From Actinomycetes bacterium (GTDB taxonomy: Bacteria > Actinomycetota > Actinomycetes > JAJYSQ01): a DNA stretch of 6,236 nt. The DNA lies in the NCBI GenBank assembly GCA_021793495.1, contig JAJYSQ010000114.1, positions 1 to 6,236 of the forward strand. The letters are read 5' to 3'. How positions within the stretch are numbered: position 1 is the first letter of the stretch; every line of letters begins with the position of its first letter. Under the pieces are notes generated by a model that was given only the letters and a program-made list of their open reading frames with translations, was not told where the DNA came from and made no database searches. Positions 1-5,525 of this stretch are shown here, in pieces. The position numbers and the translations under genes were made by a program.

Positions 1-159
1 CTGAGTCCCGTTACCAAGATTTTGCCACAGGACCAGGTGCACGGGACTGGCTGATGTACCGGTACCGCTGGTGCTGCTCCCCGTGCCACACGCGGTCACT
101 GTGAGGGCCGCCACGCCAAGTGCGCAAGCAAGGCGAGTAAGGTGGCTCATGCGCTTCAT
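1..159 (-). CDS. ABC transporter solute-binding lipoprotein, probably sugar-type (N-terminal part, runs off left edge)
   Basis: Only the first 53 codons are present; the frame is open to the window edge. The protein starts MKRMSHLTRLACALG, with basic residues at 2-9, a hydrophobic stretch at about 10-22 and a lipobox V-T-A-C at 21-24, so Cys24 should be the lipidated residue and the protein should sit on the outer face of the membrane. A Ser/Thr/Gly-rich linker (25-38) follows, then VHLVLWQNLGNGTQ, which resembles the first beta strand of sugar-binding (SBP type 1) proteins. The ATG at 159 is chosen because GAAGGAG (minus strand, 166-172) lies 6 bases upstream; the in-frame ATG at 150 would be 15 away. 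I counted 18 of 53 third positions as A or T, far more than in the other genes here. Lipoprotein export is well supported; sugar specificity is inferred from family resemblance only. Confidence 0.75.
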   Translation of the reverse strand, partial: MKRMSHLTRLACALGVAALTVTACGTGSSTSGTGTSASPVHLVLWQNLGNGTQ

Positions 160-248
160 CGTGATCTCCTTCGTTCAATAGGAATGAGTCCCACAACCAG
201 TGCTACTCTGCCGTTGTACATCAGCTGCACCAGGCACGAGCCAGCTAT

Positions 249-289
249 CGAGCAGCTCGCCGGATACCGGTCGTGTGCGCAGGTCGCAC
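249..289. repeat. three consecutive short dyads upstream of the lipoprotein gene
   Basis: Side by side lie CGAGC-A-GCTCG (249-259), CCGG-ATA-CCGG (260-270) and GTGCG-CAGGT-CGCAC (275-289), all with perfect arms. They sit 90 to 130 bases upstream of the lipoprotein start codon (159, minus strand). That position suits an operator or activator site for the transporter gene, but short GC-rich dyads are common by chance, and no known operator consensus was recognised. Confidence 0.35.
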
Positions 290-308
290 CGACGGATCTG
301 TGAATAGT

Positions 309-323
309 CCGCTCCGCCTCATC
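309..323. repeat. left copy of a 15-bp direct repeat (partner at 583-597)
   Basis: CCGCTCCGCCTCATC at 309-323 matches CCGCTCGGCCTCATC at 583-597 in 14 of 15 positions, same orientation, start points 274 bases apart. The two copies bracket most of the lower-GC spacer, and the right copy overlaps the dehydratase stop codon. It could mark a past insertion, deletion or recombination event; the segment between the copies shows no terminal inverted repeats. Confidence 0.5.
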
Positions 324-540
324 GGTTATTCTGAACTACTGTCGTCTCACTGCGCTCGCCTCTGGTGACCGTCTGCCGTCAATTATCTTGGTAGGCTCGG
401 CTTCGACCAGATGGCGCTTCCTTGGGGTCGGTGGCGGTTTGATTCTCCGTCCACCTCTGGACCAGTCTGCTTTCGCGGTTGAGTACGGCGGCTGCTGTTC
501 CATGAAGGACGTCGGTGATGATTTGTGATTCCGTGCATTC

Positions 541-558
541 GCCCGGCGACGAGCGGGC
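541..558 (-). terminator. possible weak terminator hairpin after the dehydratase operon
   Basis: GCCCG (541-545) and CGGGC (554-558) form a perfect 5-bp GC stem with an 8-base loop. It lies 38 to 55 bases downstream of the dehydratase stop codon on the minus strand, where an operon terminator would be expected. No run of U follows, so it is at best a weak or U-less terminator of the kind often proposed in actinobacteria. Confidence 0.25.
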
Positions 559-582
559 ATGACGGCTTCGTTGGTGGACGCA

Positions 583-597
583 CCGCTCGGCCTCATC
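583..597. repeat. right copy of the 15-bp direct repeat (partner at 309-323)
   Basis: This copy, CCGCTCGGCCTCATC, differs from the left one at a single base. It ends inside the dehydratase stop codon (596-598), so it coincides with the edge of the GC-rich coding region and the start of the lower-GC spacer. Confidence 0.5.
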
Positions 598-2320
598 AGG
601 ACCTGCCGATCACGGGTGGGATGAAGCGGCGGTGCTCGCTGGTGGGTGCGGTGAGGAAGTCCAGGTCGCATCCGTCGGGAGCCTGGTTGACGTGCTGGGC
701 GTACAGGGCCGGCCAGCCCCGGAGGTGCTCGCTGGCCGGTGGGGTCCAGCAGGCCCGTCGTCTGTCGAGCTCGCCGGGCTCCACGAGCAGGTCGATCCGG
801 CCTTCGGTGACGTCCAGGCTGACCAGGTCTCCGTCGTGGACCAGGCCCAGCGGGCCGCCGACGGCCGACTCGGGGGCCACGTGCAGCACGACGGTGCCGA
901 AGCTCGTGCCGCTCATCCTCGCGTCGGTGACCCGGACCATGTCGCGGACCCCGGCGGCGACCAGGCGGGCCGGGATCGGGACCATGCCCCATTCGGGCAT
1001 CCCGGGTACGCCGACGGGTCCGCAACCGGTGAGGACCAGCACGGTGTCCGCATCGACCGTCAGACTCGGGTCGTCGATGCGGGCCCGCAGGTCGGCGTAG
1101 CCGTGGAACACGATGGCCGGCCCGGTGTGGCGCAGCAGGGCCGGCGTAGCCGCCGACGTCTTGATGACCGCGCCGTCCGGGGCCAGGCTGCCGCGGACCA
1201 CGCTGATCACCCCGCCGGTGCGCAGCGGGGCGTGCCGGGGGCGCAGGACGCCGCTGGGCTCGGGTGCGGCGTCGAGGATGTCGGAGAGGCTGCGCGGGTC
1301 CACCCCGGCGACGTCCTGGTCGAGCAGGGGACGCAGCTGACGCATCACGGCAGGCAGGCCTCCGGCGACGTCGAGATCCTGGACCAGCCCGGTACCCGAG
1401 GGCTCCACGTCCACGAGCAACGGGACGTCGCCCCCGAGGCGGTCGATGTCGTCCAGCTGCAGGTCGACACCCACCCGGCGGGCCATCGCGATCAGGTGGA
1501 TCACCGCGTTGGTCGACCCGCCGATGGCGTGCAGCACCCGGACCGCGTTGGCGAAGGCGGGCCGGGTCAGCAGGGTCGATGGCCGCCGGTCCTCACCGAC
1601 CAGCTCGACGACGCGCCCTCCGGCGTGGCGGGCCAGCTCGACACCTCGCGGGTCTCCGGCGGGGATCGTGCTCGAACCGCTGAGCATCAGGCCCAGTGCC
1701 TCGCTGACCATGGCCATCGTCGAGGCGGTCCCCATGGTGTTGCACGCGCCTTGGCCGGCGCCCAGCACCCGCTCGACCTCGGTCCACGCGGGGTCGTCGA
1801 GCCGGCCGGCGCGCCGTTCGTCCCACAGCCGCGGACGGTCGGTCCCGGTGCCGATCCGCTGGCCGTGGAATCGGGCGGGCGGGCGTGCTCCCCCGGTGAT
1901 CAGGATGGTGGGCAGGTCGGCGCTGATCGCGCCGAGCAGAGCTCCGGGCACGGTCTTGTCGCAGTTGGCCAGCAGCACCACGCCGTCGAGGGGGTAGGCC
2001 CGTAGGGTCTCCTCGATCTCGATGGCGAGCAGGTTGCGGTAGAGCATGGCGCTGGGCTTCATCAGGTCCTCGCCCAGGGAGATGGTCGGGAACTCCACCG
2101 GGATGCCGCCGGCCTGGGCCACGCCCTGCTTGACCGCGGCGGCCAGCCGCGTCAGCGGCAGGTTGCACGGGTTGAGCTCGCTGGCCGAGTTGGCGATCCC
2201 GATGACCGGCTGGTCCTGGGCCGGGTCACCGACGACGTTGCTGGCCCGCAGGGCCGCCCGGTGCAGCAGGCCCACCTCGTCGTCGCCGTCGAACCACGCG
2301 CGGCTGCGCAGACCGGTCAC
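596..2320 (-). CDS. IlvD/Edd-family dehydratase, sugar-acid (aldonate) type
   Basis: A 574-residue iron-sulfur dehydratase, the usual length for the sugar-acid branch of IlvD/Edd. Visible motifs: SELNPCN with Cys52, NCDKTVPGALLG with Cys120, Asp121 and Lys122, and GACNTMGTASTM with Cys193; these three cysteines are the expected cluster ligands, and Asp121 with the (normally carbamylated) Lys122 belongs to the Mg site. Also present are IGGSTNAV (266-273), GMPEWG with Glu443, and MSGTSFGTVVLHVAPES, whose Ser470 matches the catalytic serine. The spacing closely parallels arabinonate/xylonate dehydratases, so the likely reaction is aldonate to 2-keto-3-deoxyaldonate in the cytoplasm; the exact sugar acid cannot be read. 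A dihydroxyacid dehydratase of branched-chain synthesis is less likely. It starts with GTG at 2320 in a GTGA overlap with the preceding gene and has only a weak GGGA upstream, so translation is probably coupled. Last gene of the minus-strand operon. Confidence 0.93.
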   Translation of the reverse strand: MTGLRSRAWFDGDDEVGLLHRAALRASNVVGDPAQDQPVIGIANSASELNPCNLPLTRLAAAVKQGVAQAGGIPVEFPTISLGEDLMKPSAMLYRNLLAIEIEETLRAYPLDGVVLLANCDKTVPGALLGAISADLPTILITGGARPPARFHGQRIGTGTDRPRLWDERRAGRLDDPAWTEVERVLGAGQGACNTMGTASTMAMVSEALGLMLSGSSTIPAGDPRGVELARHAGGRVVELVGEDRRPSTLLTRPAFANAVRVLHAIGGSTNAVIHLIAMARRVGVDLQLDDIDRLGGDVPLLVDVEPSGTGLVQDLDVAGGLPAVMRQLRPLLDQDVAGVDPRSLSDILDAAPEPSGVLRPRHAPLRTGGVISVVRGSLAPDGAVIKTSAATPALLRHTGPAIVFHGYADLRARIDDPSLTVDADTVLVLTGCGPVGVPGMPEWGMVPIPARLVAAGVRDMVRVTDARMSGTSFGTVVLHVAPESAVGGPLGLVHDGDLVSLDVTEGRIDLLVEPGELDRRRACWTPPASEHLRGWPALYAQHVNQAPDGCDLDFLTAPTSEHRRFIPPVIGRS

Positions 2321-3237
2321 GGCGCGGGGATCCCGAGCCCTGGGGCGTGGGGCGCGGACTGCTGGAGCTTCGCGTCCAGGCGGTCCAGCCATTCCAGGGC
2401 GATCGCGGCGCGGTGCACCTTCTCCCGGGCGATGGCGCTGGCCTCGTCGACCAGGTGGGCTCCGCTGGGGTACAGCAGCCGTGAGTTGCGCAGCCCGAAC
2501 TTCACGTACAGGGGGGCCGTGACGGTGATCAGGTCGGCGGCCTCCTGGCCGCGGACGACACCGCCCATCGCATCCGGGGACTCCACGTACAGGTCGATGG
2601 GCATCGTGGTCACCGAGCGCATCTCCGAGAGCTGGCCCAGCGTCATGTCCGAGGGGATGTTGACCGTGCCGGCGCCCAGTCGTTCCAGCTGCGTGAGGGT
2701 GATGGGGTTGGTCGGGGCGAGCATCACCGAGGCCTTCCACACCACCGTGCCAGGGATCTGGCCGTCGACCTGCAGGCCACGGAGCAGCTCGAGCAGGCCC
2801 GTGTCGGCGACGAGGAATCCGCGGATCCCCTGGTCGACGGCCCGCAGCACGTCCTCCACGGCGTAGCGCAGCTGCCGGGAGCCTCGCGAGCGCCCAGCCA
2901 GAGCCGGACCATCGGCGGACCGGGAGTGGTTGCCGATGTCGAACTCCTCGCGGGGACCGATGAACAGAGAGACCTCGATGCCCCGGTCGGCGCCGATGCG
3001 AGCCATCTCCGCCAGCTCGTGCTCGGTCAGCAGCATCGCTCCGCTGCCCTGCGAGACCCGGTTCACCGTGACCCCCAGGGCGTCGGCGGCGTCGAACACG
3101 GCCCTCATCACCTGAGGCCCTTCGACGCTGGGGATCTCGATACGGAAGTGCGCCTGGTCGGGGAAACGATGCGGGCTCGCCAGGGGGACCGGCTCAGGCT
3201 GCAGCCCCCAGCGGTCGAACAGGTCCGTGCTGTTCAT
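2317..3237 (-). CDS. U32-peptidase-like TIM-barrel protein lacking the U32 cysteine signature
   Basis: A 306-residue soluble protein, no signal peptide or membrane segment. It resembles, from memory, actinobacterial proteins annotated as U32-family peptidases. Eight strand-like segments fit a complete (beta/alpha)8 barrel: RIEIPSVEG (32-40), TVNRVSQGSG (57-66), EVSLFIGPR (88-96), GFLVADTG (140-147), VVWKASVML (165-173), GTVNIPSD (190-197), PIDLYVES (213-220) and LYVKFGLRN (243-251). Charged residues at their ends (Glu34, Asp145, Lys168, Asp197, Glu219, Lys246) look like an active site. There is no cysteine in the protein, so the cysteine-containing U32 motif is absent and proteolysis is doubtful. 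Start: the ATG at 3237 has GAAGGAC 7 bases upstream; an in-frame ATG at 3270 would overlap the previous stop as ATGA and add 11 residues (MNQESNRRTVR). Middle gene of the operon. Function unknown; an enzyme in the sugar-acid pathway is a plausible inference. Confidence 0.8.
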   Translation of the reverse strand: MNSTDLFDRWGLQPEPVPLASPHRFPDQAHFRIEIPSVEGPQVMRAVFDAADALGVTVNRVSQGSGAMLLTEHELAEMARIGADRGIEVSLFIGPREEFDIGNHSRSADGPALAGRSRGSRQLRYAVEDVLRAVDQGIRGFLVADTGLLELLRGLQVDGQIPGTVVWKASVMLAPTNPITLTQLERLGAGTVNIPSDMTLGQLSEMRSVTTMPIDLYVESPDAMGGVVRGQEAADLITVTAPLYVKFGLRNSRLLYPSGAHLVDEASAIAREKVHRAAIALEWLDRLDAKLQQSAPHAPGLGIPAP

Positions 3238-3266
3238 GCGTACCGTCCTTCGGTTCGATTCCTGGT

Positions 3267-4436
3267 TCATGCCGCCGTGCCGGTGGTGATGTCGAGCACG
3301 CCCGGGTACGTGCCCTCGTCGTCGTACCCTGGTTCGGCGGGCCAGCCCGGAGCCGAGCTCACGAGCCGCAGCCCCGCGGCCTCGACCAGGTAGGTGTCCT
3401 CGACCTTCGCTCCCTGGGGCAGGCTCGGATTCCAGGCCACGCCCACCCCGGGGGCGACGAGCAGCGACGCCCACCGGGAGGTGCGGTCCTCCGGGGCGAT
3501 CTCGAACTCCCGCTGCGCGTAGCCGATCGGGCCGCCCTGGTAGTGCTGGCGCCACGCGCCGTCGTGCCCGGCAGTGCGGTACGCACCGGCCAGGGTGGCC
3601 AGGACCGATCCGTAGGTGGCCCCGGGCCGACAGGCGCGGAGCACCTCCTGCTCGATCCCGCGCACCAGCTGCAGGTCGCGGCGTAGGTGCTCCGACAGCC
3701 GGCCGTGAGCTGCCATGCGGGTGGTCGCCACGTGCAGCCCGGCGCGCCGTGCCACCACGACTCCCATCACCAGCCGGCTGCCTCGGGCCCCGATGGCCAT
3801 GGGGTGCCGGTAGCGCGAGACCCGGTCGTCGACCCCCACGATGAGCACGGGAGCCTCGGCCCCGACGGACTCCAGTCCGTGAGCGATGCGCGCCTGGATG
3901 TCCAGGTCGCGCTCGCCCGGGCGCCACGCCGTCAAGGCGCGTTGCAAGGCGTCGGCCGCGAGGCTGCCGAGGTCGACGAGCTCGTCCTGCTCCGGCGCGG
4001 ACAGGACCAGGCGTAGGGCCGTGAGCTCCTCGCGGACGTCGAGACCGAACCCGGGGTGCCCGTCGCTGGGCAGCGCGCCGGCGGGTCGGGACGTGTACCG
4101 TTCCGCCTCGATGATCATCGCGGTCGGCTCGTACCACGGCACGGCGACCAGGTCGAACCCGACGAGGTGGACGAGCAGGTCCTCGCGTACCCGGTCGGCC
4201 TCCACCTCGCTGGTGATCAACACCGCCCCTGCCTCGTCCACCACCGCCCACACCGGATCCACGGTCGAGGTGCGGTCGACCGGTGGTAGCCCGCCCCCGG
4301 TGACCCAGGCCACGGCCGCCGGGCTGGTGAGCACCACCGGGCCGGCGGGCAGGCTCGAGCCCAGTCCGCGGCGCAGCCGGCCCAGCGCGAGCTCGGCGCG
4401 CCGCGCCTGCCGGTCGGCTACCAGCCCTTCAACCAC
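3267..4436 (-). CDS. M24 (creatinase/prolidase-fold) family protein with degenerate metal site
   Basis: A 389-residue cytoplasmic protein: an N-terminal creatinase-like domain (about 1-145), then a pita-bread domain (about 146-360) with EQDELVDLGSLAADAL, a GGPIGY loop and EDTYLV near the end, as in Xaa-Pro peptidase relatives. By hand alignment to E. coli PepP the five metal ligands become Val226, Ala237, Gly302, Asn336 and Glu346, so four of five are lost; His298 matches a substrate-binding histidine. It is therefore unlikely to be a metallopeptidase. Creatinase shows that this fold can catalyse without metal, so a metal-free hydrolase or a binding protein are both possible. The GTG at 4436 is preceded by GGAAGGAC about 9 bases upstream; no ATG is nearby. 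It is the first gene of the operon, transcribed away from the iclR-type gene, and its TGA overlaps an alternative ATG of the next gene. Confidence 0.83.
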   Translation of the reverse strand: MVEGLVADRQARRAELALGRLRRGLGSSLPAGPVVLTSPAAVAWVTGGGLPPVDRTSTVDPVWAVVDEAGAVLITSEVEADRVREDLLVHLVGFDLVAVPWYEPTAMIIEAERYTSRPAGALPSDGHPGFGLDVREELTALRLVLSAPEQDELVDLGSLAADALQRALTAWRPGERDLDIQARIAHGLESVGAEAPVLIVGVDDRVSRYRHPMAIGARGSRLVMGVVVARRAGLHVATTRMAAHGRLSEHLRRDLQLVRGIEQEVLRACRPGATYGSVLATLAGAYRTAGHDGAWRQHYQGGPIGYAQREFEIAPEDRTSRWASLLVAPGVGVAWNPSLPQGAKVEDTYLVEAAGLRLVSSAPGWPAEPGYDDEGTYPGVLDITTGTAA

Positions 4437-4451
4437 GATGTTCTGTCCTTC

Positions 4452-4464
4452 CGAACGCTATTCG
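4452..4464. promoter_or_regulatory. candidate operator dyad CGAA-N5-TTCG before the M24 gene
   Basis: CGAA (4452-4455) and TTCG (4461-4464) form a dyad with a 5-base spacer just upstream of the ribosome-binding site of the M24 gene. A regulator bound here could block transcription of the minus-strand operon. It overlaps a minus-strand CGTTCGG, a relative of the TGTTCGG motif seen twice elsewhere in this intergenic region. The arms are short, so this is tentative. Confidence 0.3.
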
Positions 4465-4477
4465 CTATGACCACCAG

Positions 4478-4506
4478 AGAGGACCACGCCGGGAACGCCG
4501 TGTCAA
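4478..4506 (-). promoter_or_regulatory. candidate promoter of the M24/U32-like/dehydratase operon
   Basis: On the minus strand a perfect TTGACA -35 (4501-4506) is followed after 17 bases by TCCTCT (4478-4483) in the -10 position. The -10 is poor, with only the outer Ts agreeing with the consensus. A strong -35 with a weak -10 could mean dependence on an activator, or that the real -10 lies elsewhere. The start codon is about 40 bases further downstream. Confidence 0.4.
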
Positions 4507-4558
4507 GACCTGGATGTGACGCGTTACCTGATCGGTACATCGTGTCGTTCCCGGTGTG
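4485..4558. repeat. concentric dyad in the divergent promoter region
   Basis: CCGGGAACG (4489-4497) and CGTTCCCGG (4546-4554) are perfect 9-bp inverted arms; extended to 15 bases (4485-4499 and 4544-4558) they still match at 13 positions. A separate inner near-palindrome, GTGACGCGTTAC (4516-4527, one symmetric pair mismatched), has the same centre, between 4521 and 4522. The left outer arm lies within the candidate minus-strand promoter. The arrangement suits two operator sites in opposite orientation for the divergently encoded IclR-type regulator. Confidence 0.5.
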
Positions 4559-4597
4559 TTCGGCGGCGGACCGACCCGGCGTCTCGACCTGGCGTGG

Positions 4598-4603
4598 TAG
4601 GTT
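4598..4603 (+). promoter_or_regulatory. candidate -10 element of the iclR-type gene
   Basis: TAGGTT at 4598-4603 fits the TANNNT pattern common in actinobacterial promoters and would give a leader of roughly 35-40 bases before the ATG at 4647. No good -35 hexamer lies 16-19 bases upstream, so the assignment is weak. Confidence 0.3.
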
Positions 4604-4619
4604 CCCCTGCGCGATACAT

Positions 4620-4636
4620 GTTCGGAGTGAGAGAAC
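4620..4636. promoter_or_regulatory. candidate operator GTTC-N9-GAAC before the iclR-type gene
   Basis: GTTC (4620-4623) and GAAC (4633-4636) flank a 9-base spacer directly upstream of the ribosome-binding site GGGAG (4637-4641). The left arm is part of TGTTCGG, also found at 4557-4563. The position mirrors that of the CGAA-N5-TTCG dyad before the divergent M24 gene, which would suit autoregulation by the IclR-type protein, but the arms are only 4 bp. Confidence 0.25.
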
Positions 4637-4646
4637 GGGAGTCGGT

Positions 4647-5525
4647 ATGAAACGGGGCGATCCTGAGCCCGGGGCACGCCTGGACGTGGGACCACCCGTG
4701 GACGAGGTGGCGCCCAACGGTGAGCGCTACCTCGTCCGCAGCGTCGCCCGCGCCCTGCAGCTGCTCGAGCTGGTCTCCGACGCGGCGGCCGACGGACTGT
4801 CGCTCAGTGATCTCTCCCGGTCGCTGAGCATGTCCAAGAGCGCGACGTTCTCCCTGGTGCGGACCCTGTCCACGCGCGGATACCTGCGCGAGTCCGAACC
4901 GGGGCCGCGCTACCTGCTCGGCCTGGCGCTGATGCGCCTGGGCGACACGGTGGCCCACCAGCTGCCCCTCGGCGAGCTGTGCCGGCCGATCCTGGTCTCC
5001 CTGACCGAGCAGACCCACATGACGTCGCGGGCCGCGGTGGCCGACTCCGGCTACCCGGTGTTCATCGAGCGCGTCGACGGCCCCGGCTCGGTCCGGTTCC
5101 ACACCCCGCTGGGACGTCGCGAGTCCCCGCACGCCAGCGCCGCGGGCAAGGCCATCCTGGCCACGATGAGCGCCGACGAGGTGCACCGCCTGGTCACGAC
5201 CACCGGGCTGGCCGCTCGGACCCGGCACACCATCACCGAGGAGTCCCGGCTGCACACCGACCTGGAGCAGACTCGCCGGCGCGGCTACGCCCTGGACGAC
5301 GAGGAGGACGCCGAGGGCGTGTTCTGCGTGGGCGCGGCGTTCTACGACCACGCCGGGCGCTGCGCCGGGGCCCTGAGCAGCACCGGGATCAAGCTCGACC
5401 TGCCTGCCTGGCGGGTCGAAGAGCTCGGTCGCACCCTGCGCGAGCACTCCGACCGGCTCACCGCCCTGCTCGGCGGACGCCCACCAACCTCGCTGGCTCC
5501 CACCGCACCCGCGGAGCAGCCATGA
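4647..5525 (+). CDS. IclR-family transcriptional regulator
   Basis: A 292-residue regulator, slightly longer than typical because of a 25-residue N-terminal extension and a Pro/Ala-rich tail (278-292). The winged helix-turn-helix spans about 28-90: LVRSVARALQLLELV leads into LSLSDLSRSLSMSKSATFSLVRTL (51-74, turn and recognition helix) and the wing GYLRE...RYLLG. The C-terminal effector domain (about 105-275) shows PHASAAGKAIL (161-171), RGYALDDEEDAEGVFCVGAAF (212-232) and AGALSSTG (240-247), all typical of IclR. The ATG at 4647 has GGGAG 5 bases upstream; the frame stays open further upstream to an ATG at 4467, but that longer start would cross the promoter region and is rejected. It is divergent from the M24 operon and overlaps the dehydrogenase gene by ATGA, so it probably controls both units. 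The effector is likely a small acid or sugar acid (inference). Confidence 0.93.
   Translation: MKRGDPEPGARLDVGPPVDEVAPNGERYLVRSVARALQLLELVSDAAADGLSLSDLSRSLSMSKSATFSLVRTLSTRGYLRESEPGPRYLLGLALMRLGDTVAHQLPLGELCRPILVSLTEQTHMTSRAAVADSGYPVFIERVDGPGSVRFHTPLGRRESPHASAAGKAILATMSADEVHRLVTTTGLAARTRHTITEESRLHTDLEQTRRRGYALDDEEDAEGVFCVGAAFYDHAGRCAGALSSTGIKLDLPAWRVEELGRTLREHSDRLTALLGGRPPTSLAPTAPAEQP

Larger units (their letters stand above)
160..595. other. gene-poor spacer of lower GC content
   Basis: No convincing gene was found in these 436 bases on either strand. GC content is about 56% in 301-540 against about 80% in a sample of the neighbouring dehydratase. The stretch must hold the promoter of the lipoprotein gene and the 3' end of the dehydratase transcript, both on the minus strand, but I see no good -35/-10 pair. 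It contains three short dyads (249-289), one copy of a near-perfect 15-bp direct repeat (309-323, partner 583-597), and small GC hairpins at 449-462 (GTCCA/TGGAC, 4-base loop) and 541-558. An open plus-strand frame at 304-528 has no ATG until its end and was not called. The spacer could be the remnant of a mobile element or an old junction, but no transposase or terminal inverted repeat was recognised. Confidence 0.6.

Noticed and set aside
304..528. Plus-strand open frame in the left spacer whose end reads more like protein (GVGGGLILRPPLDQSAFAVEY) than its neighbours
   Set aside because: It has no ATG until position 502, no ribosome-binding site and no family I can name. It could be a remnant of a mobile-element gene, but the evidence is too thin for a call.
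324..582. Intact insertion sequence or MITE between the direct repeats
   Set aside because: The two ends are not inverted repeats of one another and no transposase motif is visible.
632..2005. Plus-strand open frame of 457 codons opposite the dehydratase
   Set aside because: It mirrors the dehydratase coding strand in GC-rich DNA, has low-complexity composition and no recognisable domain, while the minus-strand frame holds every IlvD/Edd motif.
596..2320. Dihydroxyacid dehydratase (ilvD) of branched-chain amino acid synthesis
   Set aside because: The SELNPCN, GACNTMGTASTM and GMPEWG motif versions and the sugar-regulator and dehydrogenase context fit the sugar-acid branch better; no ilv genes are nearby.
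4524..5447. Minus-strand open frame of 307 codons opposite the iclR-type gene
   Set aside because: The plus strand encodes a complete, well-matched IclR protein; the opposite frame is a GC-rich shadow without motifs.
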